From Gambelia wislizenii (taxonomy: Eukaryota; Chordata; Lepidosauria; Squamata; Crotaphytidae), in assembly GCA_030847615.1 (NCBI GenBank), contig JAUMIR010000001.1:380662687-380726686 (forward strand): 64,000 bases of DNA. The letters are read 5' to 3'. Below the pieces are notes generated by a model. The model did no database searches and was not told the origin of the DNA. It was given only the letters and a program-made list of their open reading frames with translations. Below are positions 1 through 9,776 of the stretch, piece after piece (the stretch's first letter is position 1; each line of letters opens with the position of its first letter). Position numbers and translations under genes: made by a program.

Positions 1-139
1 ACAGTACTGTTCTACAACTGATGGCTCTTCTCTGGCACAGTGGCAAAGACTCATGTTTTCACATTGCCTAGGTTATCTTATATTATTTATTTATATCCTA
101 TCTGTTTTCCAGCACAGGATTCTCATGTTGAAATGAGTA

Positions 140-481
140 CAGTCAGCCCTCAAGTTTCATGGGGTTAGGGGTACAGGACTCCCACAAAATTGAAAAAAAG
201 AAGCAAATATAGGTCTGAGGTTTTGTTTTTTGTTTACCTGAGATAACACTTCTCTAAACACATCTACGTCCTCCAGAGTGATTCTATGGTCAATTCTGCT
301 GGAAGGTGACCTTAGAATTGCACTGGGGGACCTAGACATGCCTTGAGAGAACATATTTTTCAGTTGTCTATAAGGCAACAGTGGCTAAGAAATAATAGTA
401 ACAAATTACTACTACAACTACAGTAATCCGCGGATCATCAAATCTGTGAATGCTTAACACACAAATGTACAGGGACGACTG
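140..481. mobile_element. Tigger/pogo-like MITE, copy 1
   Basis: Terminal inverted repeats CAGTCAGCCCTC at the left and the complement of CAGTCGTCCCTG at the right, bounded by TA dinucleotides (138-139 and 482-483). These ends match the MER2/Tigger type of non-autonomous pogo elements. The interior is AT-rich with no transposase. Confidence 0.75.
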
Positions 482-483
482 TA

Positions 484-730
484 CAGTTGTCTCTCCGTAT
501 TCACCAATTCTGTATCCATGGATTCAACCAACCATAGCTTGAAAATATTTAAGGGGAAAATATCCCAAAACCAAACCTTTAAGGGTTTGTACCCCAAAAA
601 ATACCCCCAAAGCAAACTTTTTACCATTTTATACAAGAGATGCCATTTTACTATGTCATTGTATATAACAGGACTTGAATATTCATGGATTCTGGTATCA
701 CTGATCACTGGTTGTGAAACACCAATTATA
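484..730. mobile_element. Tigger/pogo-like MITE, copy 2 (degenerate right end)
   Basis: It starts CAGTTGTCTCTCCGTATTCA right after the TA that closes copy 1. The interior is the same family as 53824-54057, sharing the ATCCATGGATT, AGCTTGAAAATATT and TATTCATGGATT blocks. The right end is lost in a neighbouring inverted repeat. Confidence 0.7.
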
Positions 731-942
731 GTGGGCCCTTGGTATCCACTGGGGTTTGTTTCCAGGACCATCTCAGTTTGTAAAGAGTTCACCTTATACA
801 ACCTCTTCTCCCCAAAAGACTCTGAAGCTAGAGTTTAAAAGAAATCCCTTCACATTACAAATTGAGATGGTTGTGGAAACAAACCTCAGTGGATACCAAG
901 GGCCCACTGTACTGGTGTTTCACCACCAGTGATCAATGAGGA
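701..942. mobile_element. Foldback element with about 80-bp arms
   Basis: The left arm (about 701-780) and right arm (about 857-942) are near-perfect inverted copies. Both hold the GTGGGCCCTTGGTATCCACT terminus of Tigger-like MITEs plus an outer block (TGATCACTGG..GTGAAACACCA). The loop is about 76 bp. It may be two copies of one MITE end in inverted orientation rather than a single element. Confidence 0.65.
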
Positions 943-964
943 ACTGGATTTATCATCTAATCTG

Positions 965-1750
965 ATCATAGAATCATAGAATTGCAGAGTTGAAAGAGAC
1001 CACAAGGGCCATCCAGTCCAATCCCCTGCCACGCAGGAATCACGATCAAAGCAGCCCTGACGAATGACCATCCAGCCTCTGTTTAAAGACCTCCAAAGAA
1101 GGAGACCTCACCACGCTCCAAGGGAATGTGTTCCACTGCCGAACAGCTCTTACTGTCAGAAAGTTCATCCTAATATTGAGGTGGGATCTCTGTTTCTGGA
1201 GCTTGCATCCATTGCTTCGTGTTCTAGTCTCTGGAGCAACAGAAAATAAGCTTGCTCCATCCTCAATGTGACACCCCTTCAAATACTTAAACAGAGCTAT
1301 CATATTGCCTCTTAACCATCTTTTTTCCAGGCTAAACATACCCAGATCCCTAAGTCTTTCCTCATAAGGCATGGTTTCCAGACCTATCACCATTTTAGTC
1401 GCCCTCCTCTGGACATGCTCCAATTTGTCAATATCCTTTTTGAATTGTGGTGCCCAGAACTGGGCACAGTATTCTACGTGAGGCCTGACCAAGGCAGAAT
1501 AGAGTGGCACTATGACTTCCTTTGATCTAGACACTATACTTCTATTGATACAGCCCAAAATCGCATTGGCCTTTTTAGCTGCCGCATCACACTGTTGACT
1601 CATGTTCAAATTGTGGTCTACTAGGACTCCTAGATCCCTTTCGCACATAGTCTTGTTCAGCCAGGTCTCCCCCATCTTGTATCTATGCATTTTGTTTTTC
1701 TGCCCTAAGTGCAGTACCTTACATTTCTCTGTACTGAATTTCATTTTGTT
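965..1750 (-). mobile_element. CR1 LINE, 5'-truncated, RT C-terminus and 3' end
   Basis: On the minus strand a 232-codon frame (1046-1744) has the CR1 reverse transcriptase end: FSTEKCKVLHLG, DLGVLVDHNLNMSQQCDAAA, PLYSALVRPHVEYCAQFW, and a close at VFKQRLDGH. The 3' terminus carries the CR1-typical ATTCTATGATTCTATGAT at 965-982. The frame is nearly intact, so the copy is fairly young. It has no endonuclease or RT catalytic core. Confidence 0.95.
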
Positions 1751-2348
1751 AGCTGTTACCTTTAGGAAGGTACAGATTCTGAAACCTGGCTAATTGGAAA
1801 CCAGTGTCTTTTAACATTGAAGCCTTGATCTGTAATCTTAAGCAAATGAAGTGATACAGTTATTGAAGGCATTTTGAACATTCTCAGATATTCTCATTTA
1901 TTTGTTATTGATGCTTATGTTTCAGGGTTCAATCCATGGCAGTGACTGAAAACAGATTCTAGGAATAAGATTTTAAAATTTACTACACCTGTAATTTTAA
2001 TGAAAAACCTACACTACTTGTAATGGATATACACAAACAGATCTGTTGAACTTCCTTAGGATAAGGTCTTGCTCTTGAATAAACTTATATAATTTTGCAA
2101 AGTGGGAAAAGGTACTTTTTTCCCACATCAGGAAGAGCCTGCCTGGGTTGTGAAATTTTATGAGGAACCCCTACTTTCTGTTTCACAGCATCCACAGGCA
2201 CACTGAGTGGGAACTTGGGAGAGAGTTCTCTTAGCAGCTGCCCCCAGGCTGTGCAACTTCCTTCCTCAAGGGGCTAGAGTGTTTCCCTCCATGCTGCCCT
2301 TCAAGGGACAGATGTGCTTTTGTTTCAATAGGCCTTTCAAAATTGACT
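1751..2348. other. No recognisable feature
   Basis: AT-rich DNA with no long frame, hairpin or repeat I can name. Confidence 0.5.
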
Positions 2349-2990
2349 GTTAATACTACTACTACTACTAATAATAATAATAATATTTATTTATATCCCG
2401 CCCCTCTGCTAAAAACAATCAGGGCGGCTTCCAACAATTAAAACACTATAATGCCGACTAAAAGCACCACCCACCCCCACCCTCCCCCATAAAAAGACAT
2501 TAAACAGTATAAAATTAAAACCACCTAACTAAAATCACATTAAACAAGACTAAAAAAAAAAAAAAGGCCAGGAGACACAGCTCCTGAGGCCGGGATCTAA
2601 TCAGGTAAGGCCTGTCGAAAGAGATCCATCTTTAGTGCTTTTTTAAAGCTACTTAAGCTCGTCATCTCGGATCTTGTTTGGCAGGCCATCCCATAAATTG
2701 GGGGCGATTACCGAAAAGGCCCTCTGGGAGGTTGCAGACAGTCTAGATTTTTGTGGCTGAAGCAAATTCCTCCCAGAGGACTGGAGTGCGTGGGGAGGAT
2801 TGTATGGGAGGAGGTGGTTCCGAAGATAAGTTGGACTCAAGCCATTTAGGGCTTTAAAGGTAATAACCAACACCTTATACTGGGCCTGGAAACTGATAGG
2901 CAGCCAGTGGAGAGATTTTAATACTGGAGTTATATGGTCTCTCCAAGATGTTCCCAAGACCACTCTGGCTGCCATGGGGAAAGAGCTTTA
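2349..2990 (-). mobile_element. L2-type LINE, 5'-truncated
   Basis: The minus-strand frame 2649-2975 reads DHITPVLKSLHWLPISFQAQ and FKALNGLSPTYLRNHL, the conserved C-terminal domain of L2 ORF2. Its 3' UTR ends in the GGGCGGGATATAAATAAATA tail and (ATT/AGT)n microsatellite at 2352-2385. Confidence 0.92.
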
Positions 2991-3135
2991 AATAATATTC
3001 GTTACTGTTTTTATTTCTTTTTATGGATACATTATTACTTTTATTTTTATTGATATTTTAATTATATTTTAACTTTTTACTGGTGTCAACTTTTATCTGT
3101 ACTTATAAAAATAATGGCATTAATTTTACAATATA

Positions 3136-3394
3136 CAGTAGCACTCCCGTATCCGCAGTGGTTGGTGACAGCAGGGGGTGGTGGACAGGGGAGGGAGGGG
3201 AGGAGAAGAATTCTCACCTCCCTTCTCCCCCCATATGGCTCCCAGTGGAAGCAATGGTGATGGGGGGAAGGGAGGGGAGGAGAGTTCTCGCCTCCTTTCT
3301 CCCCCTGGGATGGCTCCCATGGCAGCAATGGCGACGGGGGCATTCACTATTATCCACGGATTTCATTATCCACAGGGAGCCCTGGAACCTACTG
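3136..3394. mobile_element. Tigger/pogo-like MITE with GC-rich duplicated filler
   Basis: Ends CAGTAGCACTCCCGTATCC and GGAACCTACTG (inverted) are bounded by TA at 3134-3135 and 3395-3396. The interior has two similar 85-bp units (about 3178-3262 and 3263-3345), each holding GGGAGGGGAGGAGA. This explains the chance frames here. Confidence 0.72.
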
Positions 3395-3509
3395 TACCAG
3401 AGAGCTGATATGTGAAGGTGTAATTTATTTTTCTGAAGAATTTTGAAAGGTTTTGCTTCCTATCCTGTATTAATTCATGCCATATTTCAGTTTAAAAACC
3501 ACTGTAGAG

Positions 3510-3880
3510 CAGTGGTTCTTACTTAACCTGTGGTCTGCAGACCCACCCCAGGGAGCAGTGATGTCCTCAAAGGGGGTCCAGAGAGGCTTGAAGGCTGCTC
3601 AGCCCACCTCCTCCCTGCAGTGGAGTGGCCATGTGACAGGAGCCAAGGCAAAGGGTGGGTGGCTTGGCCTGCGTATTGCCATTCAATCTGCTCAAGCCAC
3701 AAACTTGCAGGAAGAAGCAGGAGAAAAATCTTCCCTGCTCCTCCAGTGCCTTTGATGGAAGGCTTAATGGATGGTATATTATTATTACAGTATTTATAAT
3801 AATTTTAAATCTTGGGGGGGCTGCGGGAACAAAATATATTTACATGGGGTCCCTGGTAAAGAAAACATTAAGAGCCACTG
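3510..3880. mobile_element. hAT MITE with Buster/SPIN-like ends
   Basis: Ends CAGTGGTTCTTACTTAACCT and ATTAAGAGCCACTG are inverted repeats. The flanking 8-mers CTGTAGAG (3502-3509) and CTCTAGAG (3881-3888) match 7 of 8, a hAT target duplication with central TA. No transposase frame. Confidence 0.85.
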
Positions 3881-4520
3881 CTCTAGAGCACTACAAATAC
3901 TAAATAGTAATTCTTAGTGTGGATATGAAGTGGTGGGAGTAAGTTCACTAGCTGAATGTCTGATATACAACTGTCATGGAACAAGATCTATATTTGAGAA
4001 GGATCAGAAAGCACTAATATAAGTTTTCCAATTGCAGAAAGATCATGGTGTGGAATACCTTTAAGCAAGTGATCCCACATGTGTAATGTGAGACATTCTA
4101 TTTGTGCAGAGAACAGGACCACAACTTCCTTATGGATATCCAATTAGTTTCTAAAAATTATCCTGATCTTGTCTTATGTAAAAATTCCACCTTTGAAACA
4201 TGACAGAGGCAGGCATATCTTAAGACTTTCATTAGCTCCTTTTTATTTTTAAAGTTTTATTTAGAAAGAGTTGCAATTTATATTAAGGTGTGAACCACAC
4301 ATGGTATTTTCACACATATACCTAGAACATTTTTCATGTACCTTCGTGTCTGCAATACCCTTTTTTAAAAAAATACATAAATACATGCATGATACAGACA
4401 CATATTCCAGTGAACCAGGAGAGACTGCGACTCCCCATTTTTTAAATACTGTAACAGCAACAATCACATGTGCTCTACTTATTGTAGGTTCTTTTTCAAA
4501 TGTTTGACAGCCCAGACTTC

Positions 4521-4745
4521 TTGTTGTTGTGTGCCTTCAAGTTGTTTCCAGCTTATGGTGACCCTAAGGTGAACCTATCACAGGGGTTTTTTTTTGGCAA
4601 GATTTGATCAGAGGGGGGGTTGTGTTTTGCCTTCCTCTGAGGCTCAGAGTGTGACTTGCTCAAGGTCACCCAGTGGGTCTCCATGGCTGAGCGGGAATGC
4701 AAACCCTGTTTTCCAGAGTCAGAGCCCAATGTTCAAATCACCTAC
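4521..4745 (-). mobile_element. tRNA-derived SINE with MIR-type core, copy a
   Basis: Read on minus: a tRNA-like head with a degraded box B, the core AAGTCACACTCTGAGCCTCAG and an ACAACAACAA tail. It has a G-run expansion near 4611. Confidence 0.88.
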
Positions 4746-4979
4746 TCTGAAGTAAATCCCACCCAGTTTAATGAAATGAACTCCAAGTGTGCACTACACG
4801 ATTGCACTAGGAAACTGTAATGCTTTGTTTGTTTCTCAGTGCTCCCTGCCCTGCTCCCTGCATGAGGCTGAGACCACTGTCCTCATTGCTCCTCTCCTTA
4901 AAACATAAGCGTGAGACCAAAGGTCTACCTAGTTCAGTTATCACTATTTCCACAGTGCAGCCAACCAGATGGCTCTGGA

Positions 4980-5140
4980 AATCATTGAATCGTAGAGACC
5001 ACAAGGGCCATCTAGTCCAACCCCGTCCTGCAGTAATGCCCAATCAAAGCATTCCTAACATGGCCATCCAATCTCTGTTTAAAAACCTCCAAAGAAGAAG
5101 ACTCCGGCACACTCTGAGGCAGCGTTCCACTGGACATGAG
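4980..5140 (-). mobile_element. CR1 3'-end fragment
   Basis: On plus it reads the complement of a CR1 3' end (AGAGACCACAAGGGCCATCT, then a block equal to the start of copy 965-1750). About 160 bp remain. Confidence 0.85.
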
Positions 5141-5917
5141 TGCAACAACCCCCACCAAGCCTCCCCACAGCAACTTTTATAGTTATGCAACTGCCAAGAA
5201 GTCTACATCAATGACAACTCCCAGAATGCCATGCTGCCTGGGGGATTCTGGGAGGGATATTTCAAAACAGTAATGTCTCCTAATTCAACCATAGCCCACC
5301 TTCAGTTTTAAGGTGCCCTTTGCCCTTTGAAGCAGGGGTGGGGAACCTTTGGCTCTGTCGATGTTTTAGCCTTGGACTTGAAAAAGAACAATGGACTGCT
5401 CCACAGTAACTGCAAGTGGCAGCAGCTGAGACCCGTCTTAATGGTTTTACAGCCCCCATAAACTACTGCCAAACATTTTTTTTAAAAAAAACCTATTTCT
5501 ATGGTGTGCACAAGTGATATTTCACCTTTCCAAAAAAAAGAAAAAAAAATATCACAAACCTCTGTTTTATCACCTTAGCGATCACTTGCTATGGTGAAAA
5601 TCCAACATGGTGGCAACGGACACTTGCCCTGTAAGCCAGCCCCGCCCCCTGCGCTCATCCAGCCAATCAGGTTTGCACTTTATCTTGCATGGGGAAGCAA
5701 TTCATGTCGAATTGCTTGTCTTAACAAGTGAAAATGCACATATCACTGGAGCTATTTTTAAAAGTCGAGAAAAGGTGCAAAGGCTTTTCCTGTGCAGTTT
5801 TTCCTCTTTTTCGCCCCCCTCCTTCACCATATGACGAGACAATGTGGGATCCCATTACGGCAGCTCATTTTCTGAGCAAATTCTGGGAGCGGTATTTTCA
5901 CTATGTGGACCACCCCC
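5141..5917. other. Mostly unassigned DNA with short repeat scraps
   Basis: A palindromic-MITE scrap lies near 5220-5265, and the GGGGAACCTTTGG end of another family at about 5335-5350. The rest has hairpin-prone A/T runs, and I cannot assign it. Confidence 0.35.
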
Positions 5918-6131
5918 TAGTCCACACTACACAAATAATCCAGTTTGAAACGGGATTATTTTCCCTAACTCTTTCCTATGGAATCTTGGGATTTCTAGTT
6001 TTACAAGGTCTTTAGCCTTCTCTGGCAAAGAGTGCTGATGCCACACCAAATTATCAATCCCAGGATTCCACAGGATGGAGCCATGGCAAATAATCGCGTT
6101 TCAAAGTGGATTATTTGTGTAGTGTGGATGT
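5918..6131. mobile_element. Palindromic MITE, family A, copy 1
   Basis: Left arm CACACTACACAAATAATCCA and its near complement at 6097-6126 fold back over the full length. The inner motif GGATGGAGCCATGG is shared with copies at 21.74, 49.87 and 54.80 kb. Confidence 0.8.
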
Positions 6132-6199
6132 ACTCCCAAGTTTCTTGCGAGGTCTTTCTCTGGGAAACCATTATAGGGAGGGGAGGGGGCGAGGAATTA

Positions 6200-6278
6200 C
6201 AGGGTGCCCGAAAATTATCTCGACAAATTTCCATTCTATACACAAGTTTAATTGCCAAGGTCGTTTTCGGACACCCTG
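6200..6278. mobile_element. 79-bp mariner-like MITE
   Basis: CAGGGTGCCCGAAAA and TTTTCGGACACCCTG are inverted ends with TA on both sides (6198-6199, 6279-6280). Tc1/mariner elements often begin CAGGGTG and always target TA. Confidence 0.78.
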
Positions 6279-6344
6279 TATTATCCCACGGACTGACACA
6301 TACACACACACACACCCCGCCACCTTCCCTCGGGGGCTCAAGTT

Positions 6345-6700
6345 ACCTATGAGGCATAGGACTCTCTTGCTCCGAAAGGACGGCAATGAAGTGCTGGCAG
6401 CCAACAGGTCCCCTCGGGACAGTGTCGTTGCTCGCCCGCCCCGAGAGGCGTGAGAGCCGGAGTGGGGGGGAGGCAAACACCGGGGCGCGTGGAAGCGGGG
6501 CGCAGCTTCTTACCTGCGAGTCGGGGGGGGCGGGAAGGCGAGAGAGAGGCGCCAACACCGCCGCCGCCGCCTCCTCGCGTCGACTCCTAGAAAGGGCAGA
6601 AGGAAAAGCCGCCGGCGGGCGCAGGAAACAAGCTCCAGCAGCAGCAGCAGGAGGAGGAGGTGGAAAGGTCACTCCTGGGCTTGCCCGCAAAGAGAAGGGC
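6345..6700. promoter_or_regulatory. CpG island, candidate promoter of an unidentified transcript
   Basis: A GC- and CpG-rich block of about 350 bp with short GGC/CCG, CAG and GAG runs sits in ordinary AT-rich DNA. On the minus strand the sequence CGCAG|GTAAGAAG (GT at 6512-6513) is a full-consensus 5' splice site, which would end a non-coding first exon transcribed leftward. On the plus strand a consensus Kozak ATG follows at 6816. No known first exon is recognised in either direction. Direction is inferred only. Confidence 0.55.
6514..6640 (-). other. Possible non-coding first exon ending at a consensus splice donor
   Basis: If the CpG island promotes leftward, an exon starting near 6.60-6.70 kb would end at 6514, followed by GTAAGAAG. 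I find no partner exon in 1-6500, which is filled with repeats, so the next exon would lie outside the window. The start coordinate is approximate. Confidence 0.25.
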
Positions 6701-6713
6701 CTTGACAGACTCT

Positions 6714-6715
6714 GG

Positions 6716-6779
<64 letters not shown>

Positions 6780-6780
6780 A
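6714..6780. repeat. Compound microsatellite (CT)n(GT)n(GA)n
   Basis: About 10 CT, 10 GT and 11 GA units in a row. The CT and GA arms are complementary and could pair, with GT as the loop. It adjoins the CpG island. Confidence 0.92.
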
Positions 6781-6815
6781 AGAATGAGCGAGCAAAACTC
6801 AAAGCGCATGCCACC

Positions 6816-7034
6816 ATGGGACGCGGAATTGGCGGAGTTTGCTCGTCGCTATTTTGTATTGTACTACTTATTTGTATCTCCTCTAAGGAGATCAAGGGTG
6901 ACATGCCTGCCTGCTCTCCTCTCCTCTTTCACAATAAGATTGTGGGGGTACATCAGTCTGGCAAGAGAAGGGGCGGGTGCAAGATCAATGGTTTGATTGT
7001 ATATTCCTGCAAGGCAGGGGGCTGGACTAGATAG
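6816..7034 (+). other. Short ORF with perfect Kozak start (72 codons), doubtful
   Basis: GCCACCATGG at 6811-6819 is an ideal Kozak context next to a CpG island. The frame starts MGRGIGGVCSSLFCIVLLIC, which resembles a signal peptide. However, its last third runs into a CR1 3'-end fragment (about 6993-7062), so as one exon it cannot be an old conserved protein. It might be a real first coding exon spliced out before the CR1, or chance. The family is not recognised. Confidence 0.2.
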
Positions 7035-7062
7035 ATGGCCTTGGTGGTCTCTTCTTCCTCTA
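6993..7062 (+). mobile_element. CR1 3'-end fragment
   Basis: TTCCTGCAAGGCAGGGGGCT, then a GGACTAGA..GGCCTTGGTGGTCTCTTC block: the sense CR1 3' end, about 70 bp. Confidence 0.75.
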
Positions 7063-7065
7063 TGG

Positions 7066-7760
7066 AGTTGTCAAAATAACCCTCGTGGAAATCGCAGGGA
7101 ATACGACCTGCCTAAATGGGATCCCCTGACGTGTTGAGGTATTGTGAAGGAAGGGGGCAGAAAAGGCCAAAAACCTCAGGAGAAAAGCCGTGGCAGCTTT
7201 TTCTGTTTCTTTTTTAAAACAACAAGGGGGTGCGCATTTCTGCTCATTAGGACAAGCGAGTCTATTTGATTCGCTTGCCCAAACGAGAGGAAGTGCAAAA
7301 CTGGATGCGCGCAGGCGGTGGAGCTTGCTGACAGTGCAAATGCCCCCAGCTGCCATTCCCCCCCCCCACAAGTGGGGATGGGAGAAGGAAGGGGAGTTCT
7401 CCTCCTCTTCCTTCCCTGTTCACCCTCCTCTGCCACCAGAACCCCCCAAGGGGGCAGGAGAAGGGGGGGGAGCTCTCCTCCTCTTCCCTGTTTACCACAT
7501 CCCACCCGGCTGCCATCTAGCATGTGAAGCTTATGGGGGCTGCTGGGGGCAAAAAGACCATGAAGACAAGTCACAGCTGCTGGAGGACAGCTTTTGCTGC
7601 AAGACATGATGTTGCTTTTTGTTTTTGGCCTATGTAGACAAGCCCCAGGATTTTGTCAGCCAGTGCGGTCCTTCGTAAGCTCTGTGGTATGGCAGACTAG
7701 CAGTTAATCCCCCCCGATGTGTCAGTATGGACAGGTACCATATTAGGGCCCATTAACAAC
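7066..7760. other. GC-rich non-coding stretch, C/G homopurine runs
   Basis: It holds runs of C and G and an imperfect inverted pair (GACAAGCGAGTC near 7251 and GATTCGCTTGCC near 7269). The purine/pyrimidine-rich middle (7340-7520) resembles the filler of the Tigger-like MITE at 3136-3394. The block ends near GTAGACAAGCCCC (about 7635-7647), which looks like a hAT-type terminus. No gene seen. Confidence 0.3.
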
Positions 7761-7784
7761 TGTTGCTTCTTTCTTTCCTTCCTT

Positions 7785-7837
7785 CCAGGAAATTCACCAA
7801 GGACTGGCACCAGGCCATGGACTACCACTTTGAGTAG
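7785..7837 (+). other. Candidate terminal coding exon behind a strong splice acceptor
   Basis: A 20-base pyrimidine tract (7768-7787) ends in CAG. It is followed by an open frame reading (R)KFTKDWHQAMDYHFE and a TAG stop at 7835-7837. Composition looks coding-like (Lys, Trp, His, Tyr, Phe, no repeats), unlike its flanks. It could be the last exon of a small protein started near 6816, or an isolated relic. I do not recognise the protein. Confidence 0.25.
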
Positions 7838-9290
7838 CACTTATTCAGGGAATTTTCATAGTTCACTGGGGTTTCAATCTGGCTCTCCCTAAGCACCATC
7901 ATAGCACTGCTGTTTTACCAGTGGTATAGCAAAGCCAAGACTCCCAGGGTTGACGCCCTGGGACTTTCTGATTTAGCAGCAGTACTCACAGAGGCAGATT
8001 TGATTTTCTCAGCAGCTGTGTATTTTTATGAGCTATCCCTTTTGTAATCCAAAACATTTTGGAGTGTCTTGGACTAGAGTGGGCTAAATCCATTAGATTT
8101 ATAAAAGACCTGTTCCTTGGTAGCGATCAATGCAACTACCTGCACTTTTGGACTCTTGGGAGAGTATTATTATAGAGCTGCCTCATGATACCAGTTCCCC
8201 TGAGAGCTCTAGAAAGTGGTGTTGCTGCAAGTGTGGCACTGAGTAGGATGGCTCAAAAAAGCTCCCATTTATACCATTGGACCCAAATATCCCAGGGCTT
8301 CTGCACCACAGAAGCCCCTGGCCAACCAGCGAGATCTTCTGAGGTTCTTGGACTGTCTGCAGCTACCTGCTCTGGGCTGAAGTGTCCTGGTGCCTGACAT
8401 AATACTCCAGTCTTGAAGAAAACATGTAAAGTTAGCTCCATTGATGTTTGCTGATTTTACTCAAAACAAATTTAATACAACACAGTGGTGCAGGAGTAAA
8501 TTTGGAAGTTCAGAAAGGTATCTTTTCCATGCTCTGAGCCTCCCAAACAAGGAGGGCCTCTAAGGGATCTGAAATGGCATCAGGTAGTCCTTGCCTTTGG
8601 CACAGGCAACAATTTGCTGCTGAAAGGGAGAGCTTGGGGCAGAAGGGAGGGAGTGGTGAAACGGGTATCTCTTCTTGCTCAACTGTGCTTTCTTTTTGGT
8701 TGATGTGGCCTGGAAGTGTGGAGCCTGGCCTGGCCACTCAGAGGGAGAGCCACAGGCAGGCAAGAGCATTAGCCCCTGCTTGTTGCTTGCTCTCCCTGTT
8801 TCTCTGGGCAGCTTGGCCAGCCGGCCAGGCTACCCAAATTATAGAAGTAGCCTCTCCTGCTTGTTTGCACTCCCCATGTTTGAGCAGTACTGATAAGAAG
8901 AGGTAAATGGAGGTGAGGATAAGGCTACAATTGCTTGCCCACTTGCACTTTCTCTGTCGGTATTTGAACTAATGTAGCTCCAGTCCTCCTCACTACTGCA
9001 CTGCCTAGAGAAAGGGCAAAGATGGCATCCTGGGGCGGAAGAGAAGTAGAATGTGGTGGCCAAACAGCATGTTGCCGAAGTCCCTCATAAGCTAATACTG
9101 AACCTGCTTCATCCAACTTCATATTCTTTATGCTTTGCATACTTAATGCGTTGAGCATATCTTCAGAAACATGTATAGCGCAACCTGTACCTGGTGGAAT
9201 TTATTGGTCAATTTCTAACCAATTTTGAATTTTATCCTTACCTGTTTAACCAAAGTAGGATCAGAAAAAAGAGCTGACATATTTTTGAAA

Positions 9291-9330
<40 letters not shown>

Positions 9331-9590
9331 AGAAGATCAAGATCCACTTAAAAACCTAAGCAGCAGTTATTTCCTCTCAGGCCCTGTTTACAAGAGAGGC
9401 AAAAAATCCGTACAGGGGGTAAAAAAAATCTGAAAAGGCAGGCATTTGAATGTGAAAGAAAGGAAAATCAGTGATAATTAGTTCTGAGGCTTCTGTTTGC
9501 TTATAACAGTTTAGCTCTAAATAGTGCAGCTTTTTGAAAGGCCATTTTTTTATTCGAGGGAGGCTTAAGATTTTTTGTATTTGCATTTCA
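7838..9590. other. No gene recognised; (AG)n at 9298-9330
   Basis: Several chance frames near 8.5-9.1 kb have low complexity and no family resemblance. One simple repeat, A-run then about 15 AG units, at 9286-9330. Confidence 0.45.
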
Positions 9591-9744
9591 TTTGTTTAGA
9601 ACAGCATTGGGCAACTGTGGAACACTAAGGGCCTGCCTTAGCTCTCCAGGATACCTTGGATGGCCACACGTGTGTTTAAAAAAATGCCCCCCAAACCCCT
9701 CTGTTGGACATGTCGGCCAGTGGTTTTTTTGTTTGTTTTTTTGT

Positions 9745-9776
<32 letters not shown>

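Noticed and set aside
3083..3415. Overlapping frames of 76-110 codons
   Set aside because: All lie in the Tigger-like MITE at 3136-3394 with its GGGAGG repeats.
6343..6904. Frames of 105-150 codons with SLSLSLSL and HTHTHT stretches
   Set aside because: Translations of the CT/GT/GA microsatellite and CpG-rich DNA.
8510..9158. Cluster of 70-110 codon frames
   Set aside because: No motifs, no splice pattern and frames on both strands; chance in moderately GC-rich DNA.
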